From Fistulifera solaris (taxonomy: Eukaryota; Bacillariophyta; Bacillariophyceae; Naviculales; Stauroneidaceae): a stretch of 64,000 bases of DNA. Position numbers and translations under genes: made by a program. Shown here piece after piece: positions 19,183-28,873 of this stretch (positions are counted from its first letter, which is position 1; every line of letters starts with the position of its first letter). The notes beneath the pieces are model-generated. The model made no database searches. It was not told the origin of the DNA and saw only the letters and a list, made by a program, of their open reading frames with translations. The DNA lies in the NCBI GenBank assembly GCA_030295235.1, contig AP026132.1, positions 62,001-126,000 on the forward strand, given 5' to 3'.

Positions 19183-20900
19183 ATGAAGTCACATACACAG
19201 GCCCTTTTTCTTTCGTCGGCAGCTTGGTGGACCCTCTCATCCTTCCTCGTCGTCGTCGTACGTGCCGATGACACCAACAGCTCTGCCACCGATGTCTATG
19301 AAGGATGTGATTTAGAGACGTATTATGCCGATCTCTTGTCGCTCGGTACACCGGATACGTGGACGCTGGAACAAATTCGCGATCACTTGACGGAAACACA
19401 TCGCAATATATTACCCTCGTTCCCCACCAACGAACAACCCGATGACATTGTGGCCGCCCTGATTGATTTGTGGCCTGCTTCGGCGCACGGCACCGGCACG
19501 GACGACGAAATTCATTTGATTTATTCCAATACTGCCATTGCCAGTCGTCCGGCGTTGGGACTCGAGAACTGGAGGCCGGAACAATATTGGCCCTTGACGC
19601 GAGGAGTGTCCGTCACGTCGGCGACATATACCGATGTGCATCAGAATGCACCGGCGGATTACAGTGTCTTGGATGATAAGGAAGCCTTGAATCGAAACTT
19701 TGTTGTCTTTTACGGAGAATGCGGTACCGTCAAGGATGCCGAACTTTGTGTATCGCCTGCCAACGTCGAAGCGGCCGAAGATACGTCCCAAGATGGAAAA
19801 GTGTACACACCCGAGGCCAACATGCGCGGTGACATTGCGCGGGGATTGTTTTATGACAATGCTCGTTACGTGTACTTGACCTTGACGGATTGTCCACCCT
19901 TTGCGCAGGGTGAATACGGATACCGTTCGGCGTTGCTGGAATGGCACGCCCAAGATCCGCCCGACGAAGTCGAACAAGCCCGCAACGATCGGGCCTGTCG
20001 TCGTTGGCAAGGAAATCGGAACATTTTTGTCGATTATCCGCAATTGGTGCCGCGTTTGTTTGGAGAACCCGATGTCATTCTGGACGACCAGCAAACGTAC
20101 AATGAATGTGTCGATGCGACGGAAGCCCCGACCGCGTCACCCAACGAATGCAGTGCCATTCAACCGGGTGATATTAGTGTATTTGGTTTCAACTCGGTCG
20201 ATCCGGACCAGATTCTGTTCTTTCCCATTTTCAACATTCCAGCGGGTGTCGGAAGTTTGTTTTTGACGACCAACGCGTGGGATGGAGAAGCACTGTTGCC
20301 GACCGGAAAGACCGTGGAGGTGAGTGTGCGGAGTGCGTGTGATAGTGTTCCTGGAGTGACGCATAAAGCTCATTGCTTTTCTTCTTTTTAAAGTACGTGA
20401 TTCCGGATAGTGGCATTGAGGCTGGTCTTGTATTTGCTTACAATGCCATCATTCTCAACTACACCACCAATGAACCACGCGAGGCGTTTGTGTGGAACGA
20501 ATTGAATGACGAGCCATTTGCCGTGGACAATTTGGGCGATCACTTTCATTTGTACTGTATCAATGCGGACAATGAACCCCATTTCATTTTCAGCCTCGGA
20601 TTCAATAGCGTCAAGGAGTGGAAAGCCGAAGCCTTACCAGCGGCCGAATATGGAAAGTCGAGTGCGTTGCCCGCCCGTCTGAGTGAAGAGGGCAATGTCT
20701 TGTTGCCGGACTTTGCGAATTGGTTCTACAATGGAACCCAAAATGCGAGTGCTACTGTATTGATTCCGGCTTTTTCGGATGCCGCCAACTGGATCAGTAG
20801 CGATCGACCATTCGAAATCGATAGTGGGGCGTCGACTCTCCTGTCGATGCTTGTTTCAGTCGCCTGTGTGTTTGTGTCGGTAGCGTACGCTTGGATGTAA
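19183..20900 (+). CDS. secreted endonuclease I family nuclease, probably GPI- or tail-anchored
   Basis: Two exons, 19183-20319 and 20394-20900, joined across a 74-nt intron (GTGAGT to TTTAAAG), give about 547 residues. The start at 19183 opens a signal peptide ending VVVVRA/DD. The catalytic region shows the EndA/NucM-type order: HLIYSNTAI, WPLTRGV, MRGDIARGLFYDNARYVYL, LLEWHAQDPPDEVEQARND and QGNRNIFVDYPQLV. The family degrades DNA and RNA non-specifically with Mg2+. The usual E-H-x-W-P-x-S block is altered to E-Q-Y-W-P-L-T, so activity should be tested. A second domain after the intron is unassigned. The protein ends in SGAS and a hydrophobic run to the last residue, typical of a GPI signal. 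Nutrient scavenging from extracellular DNA would fit. Confidence 0.85.
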
Positions 20901-21030
20901 GGGAAAAAGAAAAAATGGTAGAAAAACGTAAGAGAAAGAATCTATTTTATACTGTCATTAGGTTTCGTATCTTTGATCTACATTATATTCACAACACCGT
21001 CGCTCGATTGCTGTGTCAATCGAGTTCTTA

Positions 21031-22716
21031 TCAAACAAATCTCGGATCGAGTGATTTTTCAGACATCTTGTGATTGTGATCTTCGCCAATGAGGACGGTT
21101 CGTAACTCTGCCTTGGTCAAAGAGCAGTTCCAAATATTTCTCGCGTGAGACGCATCCAACGATCGATCCCCGGATGCAGTCGTAGGAGGCAAAACGAAAC
21201 GTCCATGAACACGAACAATCCTTCCCTTTGTTTTCAAAGGACGTTGCACGCACAAATGCAATTGCTCTCGTTGGACATCCCATGGTGAAAAGATACCTTC
21301 CAAACATCGGGTGGGAGAATACACTCGGATTTGGTTGGTACTCGCGTCTTCTCGTTGCGGTGGATAGATTTCAATATCGACGCCTTCGGTGTCATCCGGA
21401 ACGAAGCCGAACGAATGCTGCAATACCAAACACAAGAGTGGCTTACGGATCAACTCAGTTCGCGGAACGAGTTGCGCTTTCCGGCACAATTGGATCCAAG
21501 CATTGATAAATAGTTTGGATAAGCCGTGTTGACGATATTGGGGATCCAAGTACACACCCATCAGTGATGACGTTGTGGTTAGAGTATCCTTGCTTTCCGT
21601 CGTCGTCAACAACATATAACCTATTTTTTGACGCGGATGAGACGTGCTCCAAAGAATGAGACGCAAATCGGTGTGGGATCGTCGGTTGGGTTGCGCCGTT
21701 AGAATAAAGGGACCATGGGTTGCCACGACAAAGTGCTTCATGGAAGTAGCATTGTTGTCATTCCATCGTTGTAAAATATGTTCAGGCCACGGTGGTCGTT
21801 CCCGCGATTGCTTTTCCACTGTTATCAAAGGAAACAAATCGTCACAGAGTTTATTGTTTGTTGATTCATCATTATAGCAAGTCATGCACAACTGTCGCAA
21901 TCGATCTAGCAGTTCGTCATTGGGATGAGCTCTCGCCACAATTTCAAAGGATTGTCGATTGTAACGTTGTGCGGGAATCATGTTGGTTTCCAAAAATTCC
22001 ACGGCACGATCGGGTGCCAATTTCCCCAACAGTAGATTGTACGATAAGGTCGTCCATGGCGTAGTGGTATGCGTTGTTTCGTACAACCGCCAAGCATCGT
22101 AGTCGGTCGGTGCGGCGGCTAACGCCGAATTCAATAACGCCACATTTGTGGTGATCGCGTTCGGATGGTGATCGGAGAGCGATAACAGTTGTATTATTTG
22201 ATTCCAAAGCGTTGTTGTTGTAGAATGTCTCGTATCCCCGGGCTGTGGCTCTTGGGAAGACTCCTTTGCTTGTTGCAATTGGAGACTGTAAATTTGTAAC
22301 ACAACATGCCGAGCCGCGAGTGATTCCGGAGACAGGGTCTGCCATACCGAATACGCCCAATCCGCGTACGATTCGCTATGCTGTAAAGTCAAGTTTGATT
22401 GCGAGTAGTAACGATAACACAACTTTATAACGGCCAGCGTCGGTGCTTCCCAAGAACATGGATCGATGAACGACGATTGTTGCCTAATTTGTAATAGTTC
22501 CTCATACGCGTCTACGGGCGATGTACAACTTGAGTGAGACGACCATTGTCGCGTCAATAATATTAGTTGCTGCTGCAGTTGTTTCTCCTGCAATGATTTT
22601 ACGATTTGTTTTTGTTGTGATGGCCTTAATTGTGGCGGAACGGAAAATGAATAAACAAAAGCAAATCCTAAAAGGCCAAAAAGAACAACACGACATGGCC
22701 GCCGCGCAAAGCGCAT
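21031..22716 (-). CDS. plastid-type PPR-like + GNAT acetyltransferase-like protein
   Basis: 561 residues, no interruption. The leader RVVLFGLLGFAFVYS/FSVPP is a signal peptide with Phe at +1, the diatom plastid-import form. The middle (about 80-290) is helical with pentatricopeptide-like pairs, for example TTNVALLNSALAAA and WTTLSYNLLLGKLAPDRAVEF. From about residue 330 comes a GNAT-like domain with SLMGVYLDPQYRQHGLSKLF (acetyl-CoA motif A, R-Q-x-G-x) and ELIRKPLLCLVLQHSFGFVP. The same GNAT region forms most of the divergent gene at 24536, about 1.8 kb away across a satellite. PPR proteins bind organelle RNA; a fusion with GNAT is unusual, so the PPR call is tentative. Confidence 0.65.
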   Translation of the reverse strand: MRFARRPCRVVLFGLLGFAFVYSFSVPPQLRPSQQKQIVKSLQEKQLQQQLILLTRQWSSHSSCTSPVDAYEELLQIRQQSSFIDPCSWEAPTLAVIKLCYRYYSQSNLTLQHSESYADWAYSVWQTLSPESLAARHVVLQIYSLQLQQAKESSQEPQPGDTRHSTTTTLWNQIIQLLSLSDHHPNAITTNVALLNSALAAAPTDYDAWRLYETTHTTTPWTTLSYNLLLGKLAPDRAVEFLETNMIPAQRYNRQSFEIVARAHPNDELLDRLRQLCMTCYNDESTNNKLCDDLFPLITVEKQSRERPPWPEHILQRWNDNNATSMKHFVVATHGPFILTAQPNRRSHTDLRLILWSTSHPRQKIGYMLLTTTESKDTLTTTSSLMGVYLDPQYRQHGLSKLFINAWIQLCRKAQLVPRTELIRKPLLCLVLQHSFGFVPDDTEGVDIEIYPPQREDASTNQIRVYSPTRCLEGIFSPWDVQREQLHLCVQRPLKTKGRIVRVHGRFVLPPTTASGDRSLDASHARNIWNCSLTKAELRTVLIGEDHNHKMSEKSLDPRFV

Positions 22717-22840
22717 CTCTCTTCACATTTACAAAGAATGAAAGAGGTAGTTGTTGAATGAATGATGATAAAATAATAACCACTATACAAAGACGAGGAT
22801 GCGAGGCGATATGCGCTTTTCATTGTTGCACATGTTGCTT

Positions 22841-24345
22841 CGCTTTGAAAGTCTACGCGTGTTTCACGTAGCGCTCGTAGGGAAATTTATCGACAGAGGG
22901 GAAACCCGGATATCGTGTAATTTGGATGACACCATATTTCAGGTCTTTTGTGCATAAATGTCATCGTCGCTTTCACGGACATTCGTATTGTGCGCCAAGG
23001 AACCAATATCTACAGCGCATTGACTGCAATACGAAAAATGCATGAAAGATGCAACGCTTCGAAAGTCTACGCGTGTTTCACGTAGCGCTCGTAGGGAAAT
23101 TTATCGACAGAGGGGAAACCCGGATATCGTGTAATTTGGATGACACCATATTTCAGGTCTTTTGTGCATAAATGTCATCGTCGCTTTCACGGACATTCGT
23201 ATTGTGCGCCAAGGAACCAATATCTACAGCGAATTGACTGCAATACGAAAAATGCATGAAAGATGCAACGCTTCGAAAGTCTACGCGTGTTTCACGTAGC
23301 GCTCGTAGGGAAATTTATCGACAGAGGGGAAACCCGGATATCGTGTAATTTGGATGACACCATATTTCAGGTCTTTTGTGCATAAATGTCATCGTCGCTT
23401 TCACGGACATTCGTATTGTGCGCCAAGGAACCAATATCTACAGCGAATTGACTGCAATACGAAAAATGCATGAAAGATGCAACGCTTCGAAAGTCTACGC
23501 GTGTTTCACGTAGCGCTCGTAGGGAAATTTATCGACAGAGGGAAACCCGGATATCGTGTAATTTGGATGACACCATATTTCAGGTCTTTTGTGCATGAAT
23601 GTCATCGTCGCTTTCACGGACATTCGTATTGTGCGCCAAGGAACCAATATCTACAGCGAATTGACTGCAATACGAAAAATGCATGAAAGATGCAACGCTT
23701 CGAAAGTCTACGCGTGTTTCACGTAGCGCTCGTAGGGAAATTTATCGACAGAGGGGAAACCCGGATATCGTGTAATTAATTTGGATGACACCATTTTTCA
23801 GGTCTTTTGTGCATGAATGTCATCGTCGCTTTCACGGACATTCGTATTGTCTGCCAAGGAACCATTGGCGACAGCAAATTGACAGCAATACGAAAAAATC
23901 ATGAAAGATGCAACGCTTCGAAAGGCTACGCGTGTTTCACGTAGCGCTCGTAGGGAAATTGGTTAGGTTTACGCGCTGCATTGTCTGGTTTTTGTATCCC
24001 ACAGTTGTTACGCATTCACTTAAGTAAAAAATTCAGCGAAAACAATTAACAAATGCAGAAAAGAGGAAAGTTGCTACGCTTCGAAAGTCTACATGACTAT
24101 TATGTGGCTCCCGTAGGAATTTTATTGCGTTGTCGAATTCGGCCACATAAAATCAAAGGTACCACGACCGTGGAAAACCTTTTTCTCTTCTTGATCGTGT
24201 AGCACGAATGTCAATTAGCAATATTAGACTTCAAGGCACACTCAAAACAAATGAATGAATCGATAAAGTTGCTTCGTTTCGAATCTCTACGTGATTTTTA
24301 CGTAGCCCTCGCGTAGGGAACTTTATCGGCAAAGGGGAACCCTTA
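22841..24345 (+). repeat. ~214-bp satellite (five units) and decayed copies, repeat family B
   Basis: Units begin CGCTT(C/T)GAAAGTCTACG at 22841, 23055, 23269, 23483 and 23696, with a partial sixth at 23914 (spacings 214, 214, 214, 213, 218). The first ~75 nt of each hold a hairpin (CTACGCGTG-TTT-CACGTAG) and a GGGGAAACCC stem with a GAAA loop; the rest contains AATGTC/GACATT inverted pairs. More diverged copies lie at about 24077 and 24273. Single copies are dispersed at 30482, 30681, 30891, 54640-54712 (minus) and 63165. It fills the region between two divergent GNAT genes. Confidence 0.9.
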
Positions 24346-24491
24346 AGGTTACTGGACGTTTTGCAAACCGCGTGTTTTTCTTTTCGTCGCGCTCATCGTG
24401 ACGCGACGACGGTGAGGATGAAGTGATGATTGATGACGAATATAATAACACATGAAACATGAACTTCACGGTTCGTGTCTTTCTCTTCGTT

Positions 24492-24503
24492 AAAATATAT
24501 ACC
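24492..24503 (+). promoter_or_regulatory. TATA-like box
   Basis: AAAATATATACC lies about 35 nt before the ATG at 24536. Placement suggests a TATA element with a very short 5' leader; no other core-promoter evidence. Confidence 0.3.
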
Positions 24504-24535
24504 CTTCATCATTGTTCTATGGGTTGATAGTATCG

Positions 24536-25480
24536 ATGACTCAATCATTCACCGATGAAGGCCACAGCATCAAAGAAAGCGACTCTAATCCGCACCAATC
24601 GCAAGTTGTCGAAGAAGAGTCACCCCCCTTGCAAGACAAAGAAGAACCAATAACGAAAATAGAACCTCGTCACAATCAACACGTGAATGGAACAATCAGC
24701 AATACACTAACGCCCCCAAGAATTCCTCGATGGACCGAATTGATGAAGAAACGTCTCGCGAGCAAAGAAAAGAATTTGTTTCACTTGGGAGACACCGAAC
24801 ACTGGCACATTTCGGTACAACCCAATCGCAATTCGTCGTCGCATTCCTTGCGCATGGTCATTCACGACAAAAAGACGCAACACAAATTGGCCTTTGTCTT
24901 GTTGACGACGAATCGCAACCGATCTTCGTTGATGGGATTGTACATTGATCCGAAACACCGAGCACAAGGATGGACACGTCGTATTTTGAGTCTTTGGTTG
25001 CAGTGGTGTATGTACGCCGATCCAAAAATGCATCCACAAACGGAAGTGATCCGCAAACCGCTATTGTGTTGTGTATTGGAACATAGTTTGGGCTTTGTCG
25101 TGTCCTCATCGTCAAGTTTACCGGTTTTTCTGGTACAATCAAACGAAGACCAGCGCATTCATTTGCATTCAATACCACCACAATGTTTGCGCGGTGCCTT
25201 TTCGGCACGGGATATTCAACGAGAGGGATTGGCAGTGCATTGTAGTGTGTGTCTTCGGCGGAATGAACAGCAACAGCCACAAGAAAGCGACAAAAAAGAA
25301 GATCAGTCAGTGAAAGACAAAGTAGACGAAGGCGAAGAACAGCAACCTAGGCGGCGACGAATCCATCTGAATACACGTTTCGAGAGGCTCGAACCATGGA
25401 AAACATCACCCGATGATCCTATTTTACAAACAGCCTTACGGCCGGATCAATTACGCTTGATTCTACTGGGAAAGTTATAG
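24536..25480 (+). CDS. GNAT acetyltransferase-like protein, paralog of the PPR-GNAT gene
   Basis: The first ATG in frame is at 24536 (MTQSF), giving 314 residues. After a charged, disordered start, the GNAT-like part runs from about residue 85: WHISVQPNRNSSSHSLRMVI, LMGLYIDPKHRAQGWTRRIL (R-x-Q-G motif), EVIRKPLLCCVLEHSLGFVV, CLRGAFSARDIQRE and a C-terminal LRPDQLRLILLGKL. Each block has a counterpart in the same order in the gene at 21031-22716 (LMGVYLDPQYRQHG, ELIRKPLLCLVLQHSFGFV, CLEGIFSPWDVQRE, LTKAELRTVLIGE). It has no plastid leader and no PPR-like part, so the two differ in location. An acidic Lys/Glu-rich insert sits near residues 245-275. Substrate unknown. Confidence 0.65.
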   Translation: MTQSFTDEGHSIKESDSNPHQSQVVEEESPPLQDKEEPITKIEPRHNQHVNGTISNTLTPPRIPRWTELMKKRLASKEKNLFHLGDTEHWHISVQPNRNSSSHSLRMVIHDKKTQHKLAFVLLTTNRNRSSLMGLYIDPKHRAQGWTRRILSLWLQWCMYADPKMHPQTEVIRKPLLCCVLEHSLGFVVSSSSSLPVFLVQSNEDQRIHLHSIPPQCLRGAFSARDIQREGLAVHCSVCLRRNEQQQPQESDKKEDQSVKDKVDEGEEQQPRRRRIHLNTRFERLEPWKTSPDDPILQTALRPDQLRLILLGKL

Positions 25481-25528
25481 TTTTAGTATTACCTTCTATT
25501 ATTTACAAATTAATTTCGAATTCCATCA

Positions 25529-25978
25529 TCAACTATTATTCTTCTCAGAGTTTATGGGTTCATGATAATCAGATCGAGCCATTTCAATGCGCACCAGCAA
25601 ATGACCTGGAATCATCGCTTGTGGCAACGAGCGACTGGCTATTTGCGTTTCTTCTGGTTGTTCTGGGTTATCGTTGTAGTCTGAACTTTTAATGATACGT
25701 CGCTCGGTGCAATCCATTAATATTAAATTGTTTCTTTCAAAACGAGAAAACAAGTGTAACGTGAATATCGCAATTCTTCGTCAATAACAAAAATGCACAT
25801 TTCACACGTACAATCGATCCATGCAAGTCAGAATGCCGTACGCTTGTCGACCATCTTTCATCGTACACAACAGATATTTGCCGAGACCGTGATGTTGGAC
25901 CCACGCCAGCGCATCTTCTTCTCTTCTTTCAGCGAGTGAATGTTGTTGCTGAGTTAGCTGCTCTGGAGAAGTGCTCAT
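25529..25978 (-). CDS. NAA38: LSm-domain protein, Naa38/LSMD1-like
   Basis: Two exons on the minus strand, 25978-25812 and 25733-25529, with a 78-nt intron (GTACGT to TTGAAAG), give 123 residues. The junction falls inside a Leu codon and yields DRLNNLILMDC. The Sm1 motif is LGKYLLCTMKDGRQAYGILT and the Sm2 region is IPGHLLVRIEM, preceded by a loop with SLPQAMIPG. That wording (LxxPGH-x-x-x-x-IE) is close to Naa38/LSMD1, the auxiliary subunit of the NatC N-terminal acetyltransferase, rather than canonical LSm1-8. It would act in the cytosol with Naa30 and Naa35. The fit across the splice junction supports the model. Confidence 0.8.
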
Positions 25979-26063
25979 GATTTTGGCTTTGCAGATTTAT
26001 ATACTGTACCAGGTAATGCATGCGATGAATGCGATGAAAATGCGGCGAGATCGACGTAATACT

Positions 26064-26085
26064 CATGACTGAACTGCAGTCGTTT
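26064..26085 (+). repeat. family A palindrome
   Basis: CATGACTGAACTGCAGTCGT; only the palindromic first half is clear. It lies between divergent genes starting at 25978 and about 26287. Confidence 0.6.
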
Positions 26086-26286
26086 TGGATTTGATGCAAA
26101 TAATTCAGTCAGCATTTCTGTCAACGTAGTGCATTAGCACTAACCGCAGGCTGACCGCAGGACCCTGCTATTCGCGGTGTTCTTTCGCCCCTTATGGCAT
26201 CATCTCCACTCACCAGAATGGATCTTTTAATAATAATAATATTATACAAAGAAAACACTCTAGCTCTGTTGAAGCGCAACAGCGTC

Positions 26287-27497
26287 ATGCGCATGTTCTT
26301 TCGGAGTGTTCAGGTTTATTCGCTTGTTTGTTTCCTCTTCTTTCCATTTCCTCAATTTTTATAAACGTCGCGTATGGGTTTTCGTTTGTAAACACCGTCA
26401 CCGATTGGCTTTCGCACCAGCAAGTGGCTTATCAACGTATAACTGCGTCAAATGAGCTGGCACTTTTGCTCCGAAATGACAAAAAGCCGAATGCAACTCA
26501 TTTATTATGGATTCATGCGAATTCGAACAACACCAAACAACTCGTATTGCATTTGATTCCTCTGGAAACATCACTCGACAGTTCCGTCAAATACGAAATG
26601 ACAAATCAAGCCTGTCAATCACCATTCCTATCATTGATTCATTTGCATCAAGATCAATGGGAACGACAAACGAACTTGGTACAGGCCCGTCTGTGGAATG
26701 CCATTGTTCAGACATCGCATCAATACTGTCACGAACGACGCATTTACGCCCGCCAGTGTCGCGTCGAACGCCTATCTTCCCCGCAGGCACAAGCCTTTTT
26801 ACAACAACATCACATGTGGTCCAGTGTGGCCGCCCGATATTCGTACGGGTTGTGGTTCAATGAGACGCTCGTCGCGGTAGCTACCTTTTCGTCGCGACGT
26901 CGCATTCAGCGAGGATCGAAAATCTATCGTTCCCACGAATTGTTACGATTCTGTACCCAATGCAACGTCACGGTCCTTGGTGGATGCTCGAAATTGGTCA
27001 AAGCCTTTGAACGCGATGTTCAACCGGATGATATTGTCACCGTGCTGGATCGGGATTGGACGAGTACACGACACGACAATTGGAAGGGATTTTATTCCGT
27101 TCATACACGAGCCCCATTGCCACTAGCGGTACGGGAAGGACACCGGTATCATCTCATTGGTGCCAGCTACCAGATTCCTGCGAACAGCAGCAAAGCTGGT
27201 TTGCAACGACAATTTGTGCCGTGGTCGGTCTATCAAGAATTAAACGAATGTCAGGATGCACCATCGGCTCAATCCTGTTTGGAATCACACGGCTACCATC
27301 TCTTGTACGATGCCGGTGTTGAACGATTGTTGAAGATTGTTTCAGAAGACTCACTCACCGATATCGCTGTGACTGAACTCTATGATAATTCAATTCCGCA
27401 ATATCCCCCTTCGTATTACAGTCCCAATGCGGGCATTTCCGCCTTGTTGCGTCAAGCTGAAGAACAGTGTAAAGTGAACAACAATGATGTAAAGTAG
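26287..27497 (+). CDS. phage-type domain protein with plastid-like leader
   Basis: The long frame (about 380 residues) lacks an ATG near its 5' end. ATG 26287 in another frame gives MRMFFRSVQVYSLVCFLFF; adding one T to the TTT at 26341-26343 joins it to SISSIFINVAYG/FSFVNTV, a signal peptide with Phe at +1, and a total of about 403 residues. The central block has ARQCRVERLSSPQAQAFLQQ, YSYGLWFNETLVAVATFSSR, ELLRFCTQCNVTVLGGCSKL and IVTVLDRDW. This layout (R-x-G-L-x-x-x-E-L-V, E-L-x-R-F-C, V-x-G-G-x-S-K-L, D-R-x-W) is one I associate with bacteriophage proteins often annotated Hef-like homing endonuclease. Its biochemical role is uncertain. A spliced start (27-nt first exon) is an alternative. 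Confidence 0.6.
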
Positions 27498-27821
27498 AGG
27501 AAGCTCAGCCAAAAGCGGATAGAAAAGAAAAAGTGTATTCGAAATGAAAAGTGAGTATCCAGCAGGGCTCTTCATTATGAAAGCTATATAAAAAACGTGT
27601 AAGAATGTATTTACTATAAAAGGGTCAAAACCGGTTTGATATCACACTTCTTTTCCGTTCGATACTCCTCGCTGCTTCATAAGTTCTTTTTTCTTTGTCA
27701 TTGCATACGCAATGATGATAATCAGATTTGTAATACCCTTATACATGCGGTTTCTTTTGTTTTCTTTTATCAATTACAATCAACAAACCATCATACAACA
27801 ACAGTAACACCGTCGTAAACA

Positions 27822-28769
27822 ATGAAACTGAACAATCAGCTCGGAATCACTTGCCTTATGGTCATTGCCATTGTCGTTTTCACGCTCAACAACAATCGCA
27901 ACAATACGTACCTTCGCTCTCCCGAAACTGCTATCATGCCAGTTGCTACAGCAACAGTCGACATGACACGCCCTCTTCCGATCACTTCGGTACAAACGTG
28001 TCCCAGGAAATCGCTCCCACAAATCCGCCAACTCAAAATCAACAAGAGCCAATCGGGCGAAGATTTTGTTCTATTGCGATGGTTCAATGGGTTGTGTCAG
28101 GGCACCTTTATTGAATTGGGAGCACTCGACGGCATTAAATTCAGCAATTCGTACTTGTTTGAGTTTGCGCTGCAATGGCAGGGATTGTTGGTGGAGATTA
28201 CGCCACCCAGTTTCGCCGCCTTGCAGAAAAATCGTCCCAACAATGTGCTCGTGCACGCGGGTGTGTGTGAACAGCGTCAAACCATTCATTATTACAACAG
28301 TACCGCCAACAAAACGGCCGTGCCGGGGATTGTCGAATTTGCTTCACAGCAATTCCGGCAACGTTGGTGGCCGGATTTGAAAGCGGATTGGAGTAATAGT
28401 GTGGAAATGGAATGCATTCCTTTACAAGAAATCATTGAAGAACATTACCTGCCGGCCATAAAGCTCAAGCAGCACATTCACAATGGCACAAGTCGAGTTG
28501 CGACTGCCACAAACGAAGCTGTGCACTTTGATTTCTTGAGCTTGGATGTGGAAGGAGCCGAAGATCAGGTATTAAGAAGTATCGATTTCGACAAAGTGTC
28601 CTTTGGCATCGTATTGTTGGAAGCCGATGACTACAATGAACTCAAAAACCTAGCCGTTCGCGTCTTTTTTGGAATCGAAAGGATACCTCTTTTGAAAAGT
28701 GAACAAAGAAGTTATTGGTTTGTTCATAGACAATTTGATCAAATCTATCGCCACGTGTTGCATCAATGA
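27822..28769 (+). CDS. FkbM-family methyltransferase, type II membrane protein
   Basis: 315 residues. A signal anchor at about residues 8-23 (GITCLMVIAIVVFTL) places the rest in the Golgi or ER lumen. The methyltransferase opens with QSGEDFVLLRWFNGLCQGTF, then IELGALDGIKFSNSYLFE (SAM-binding motif with acidic residues), LVEITPPSFAALQKNRPNN, and later FDFLSLDVEGAEDQVLRSID, the D-V-E-G signature of FkbM (Methyltransf_21) proteins. Such enzymes O-methylate sugars or other small hydroxyls; in diatoms, polysaccharide methylation would fit. The 3' end is about 100 nt from the end of the convergent ankyrin-like gene. Confidence 0.85.
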   Translation: MKLNNQLGITCLMVIAIVVFTLNNNRNNTYLRSPETAIMPVATATVDMTRPLPITSVQTCPRKSLPQIRQLKINKSQSGEDFVLLRWFNGLCQGTFIELGALDGIKFSNSYLFEFALQWQGLLVEITPPSFAALQKNRPNNVLVHAGVCEQRQTIHYYNSTANKTAVPGIVEFASQQFRQRWWPDLKADWSNSVEMECIPLQEIIEEHYLPAIKLKQHIHNGTSRVATATNEAVHFDFLSLDVEGAEDQVLRSIDFDKVSFGIVLLEADDYNELKNLAVRVFFGIERIPLLKSEQRSYWFVHRQFDQIYRHVLHQ

Positions 28770-28873
28770 AAGTTGGGTAGTAGTAAGATAAATTTTGAAT
28801 ACCAGTATTGGTTTGCTTGTATTAAAAGACAGGTTATTAACGGTATTCGAACCTTTTCTTGAGACTCTTGTCT

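Noticed and set aside
22841-23960. Regular array resembling a CRISPR locus
   Set aside because: The ~214-bp units are repeated along their full length; there are no short repeats with unique spacers, and the genome is eukaryotic.
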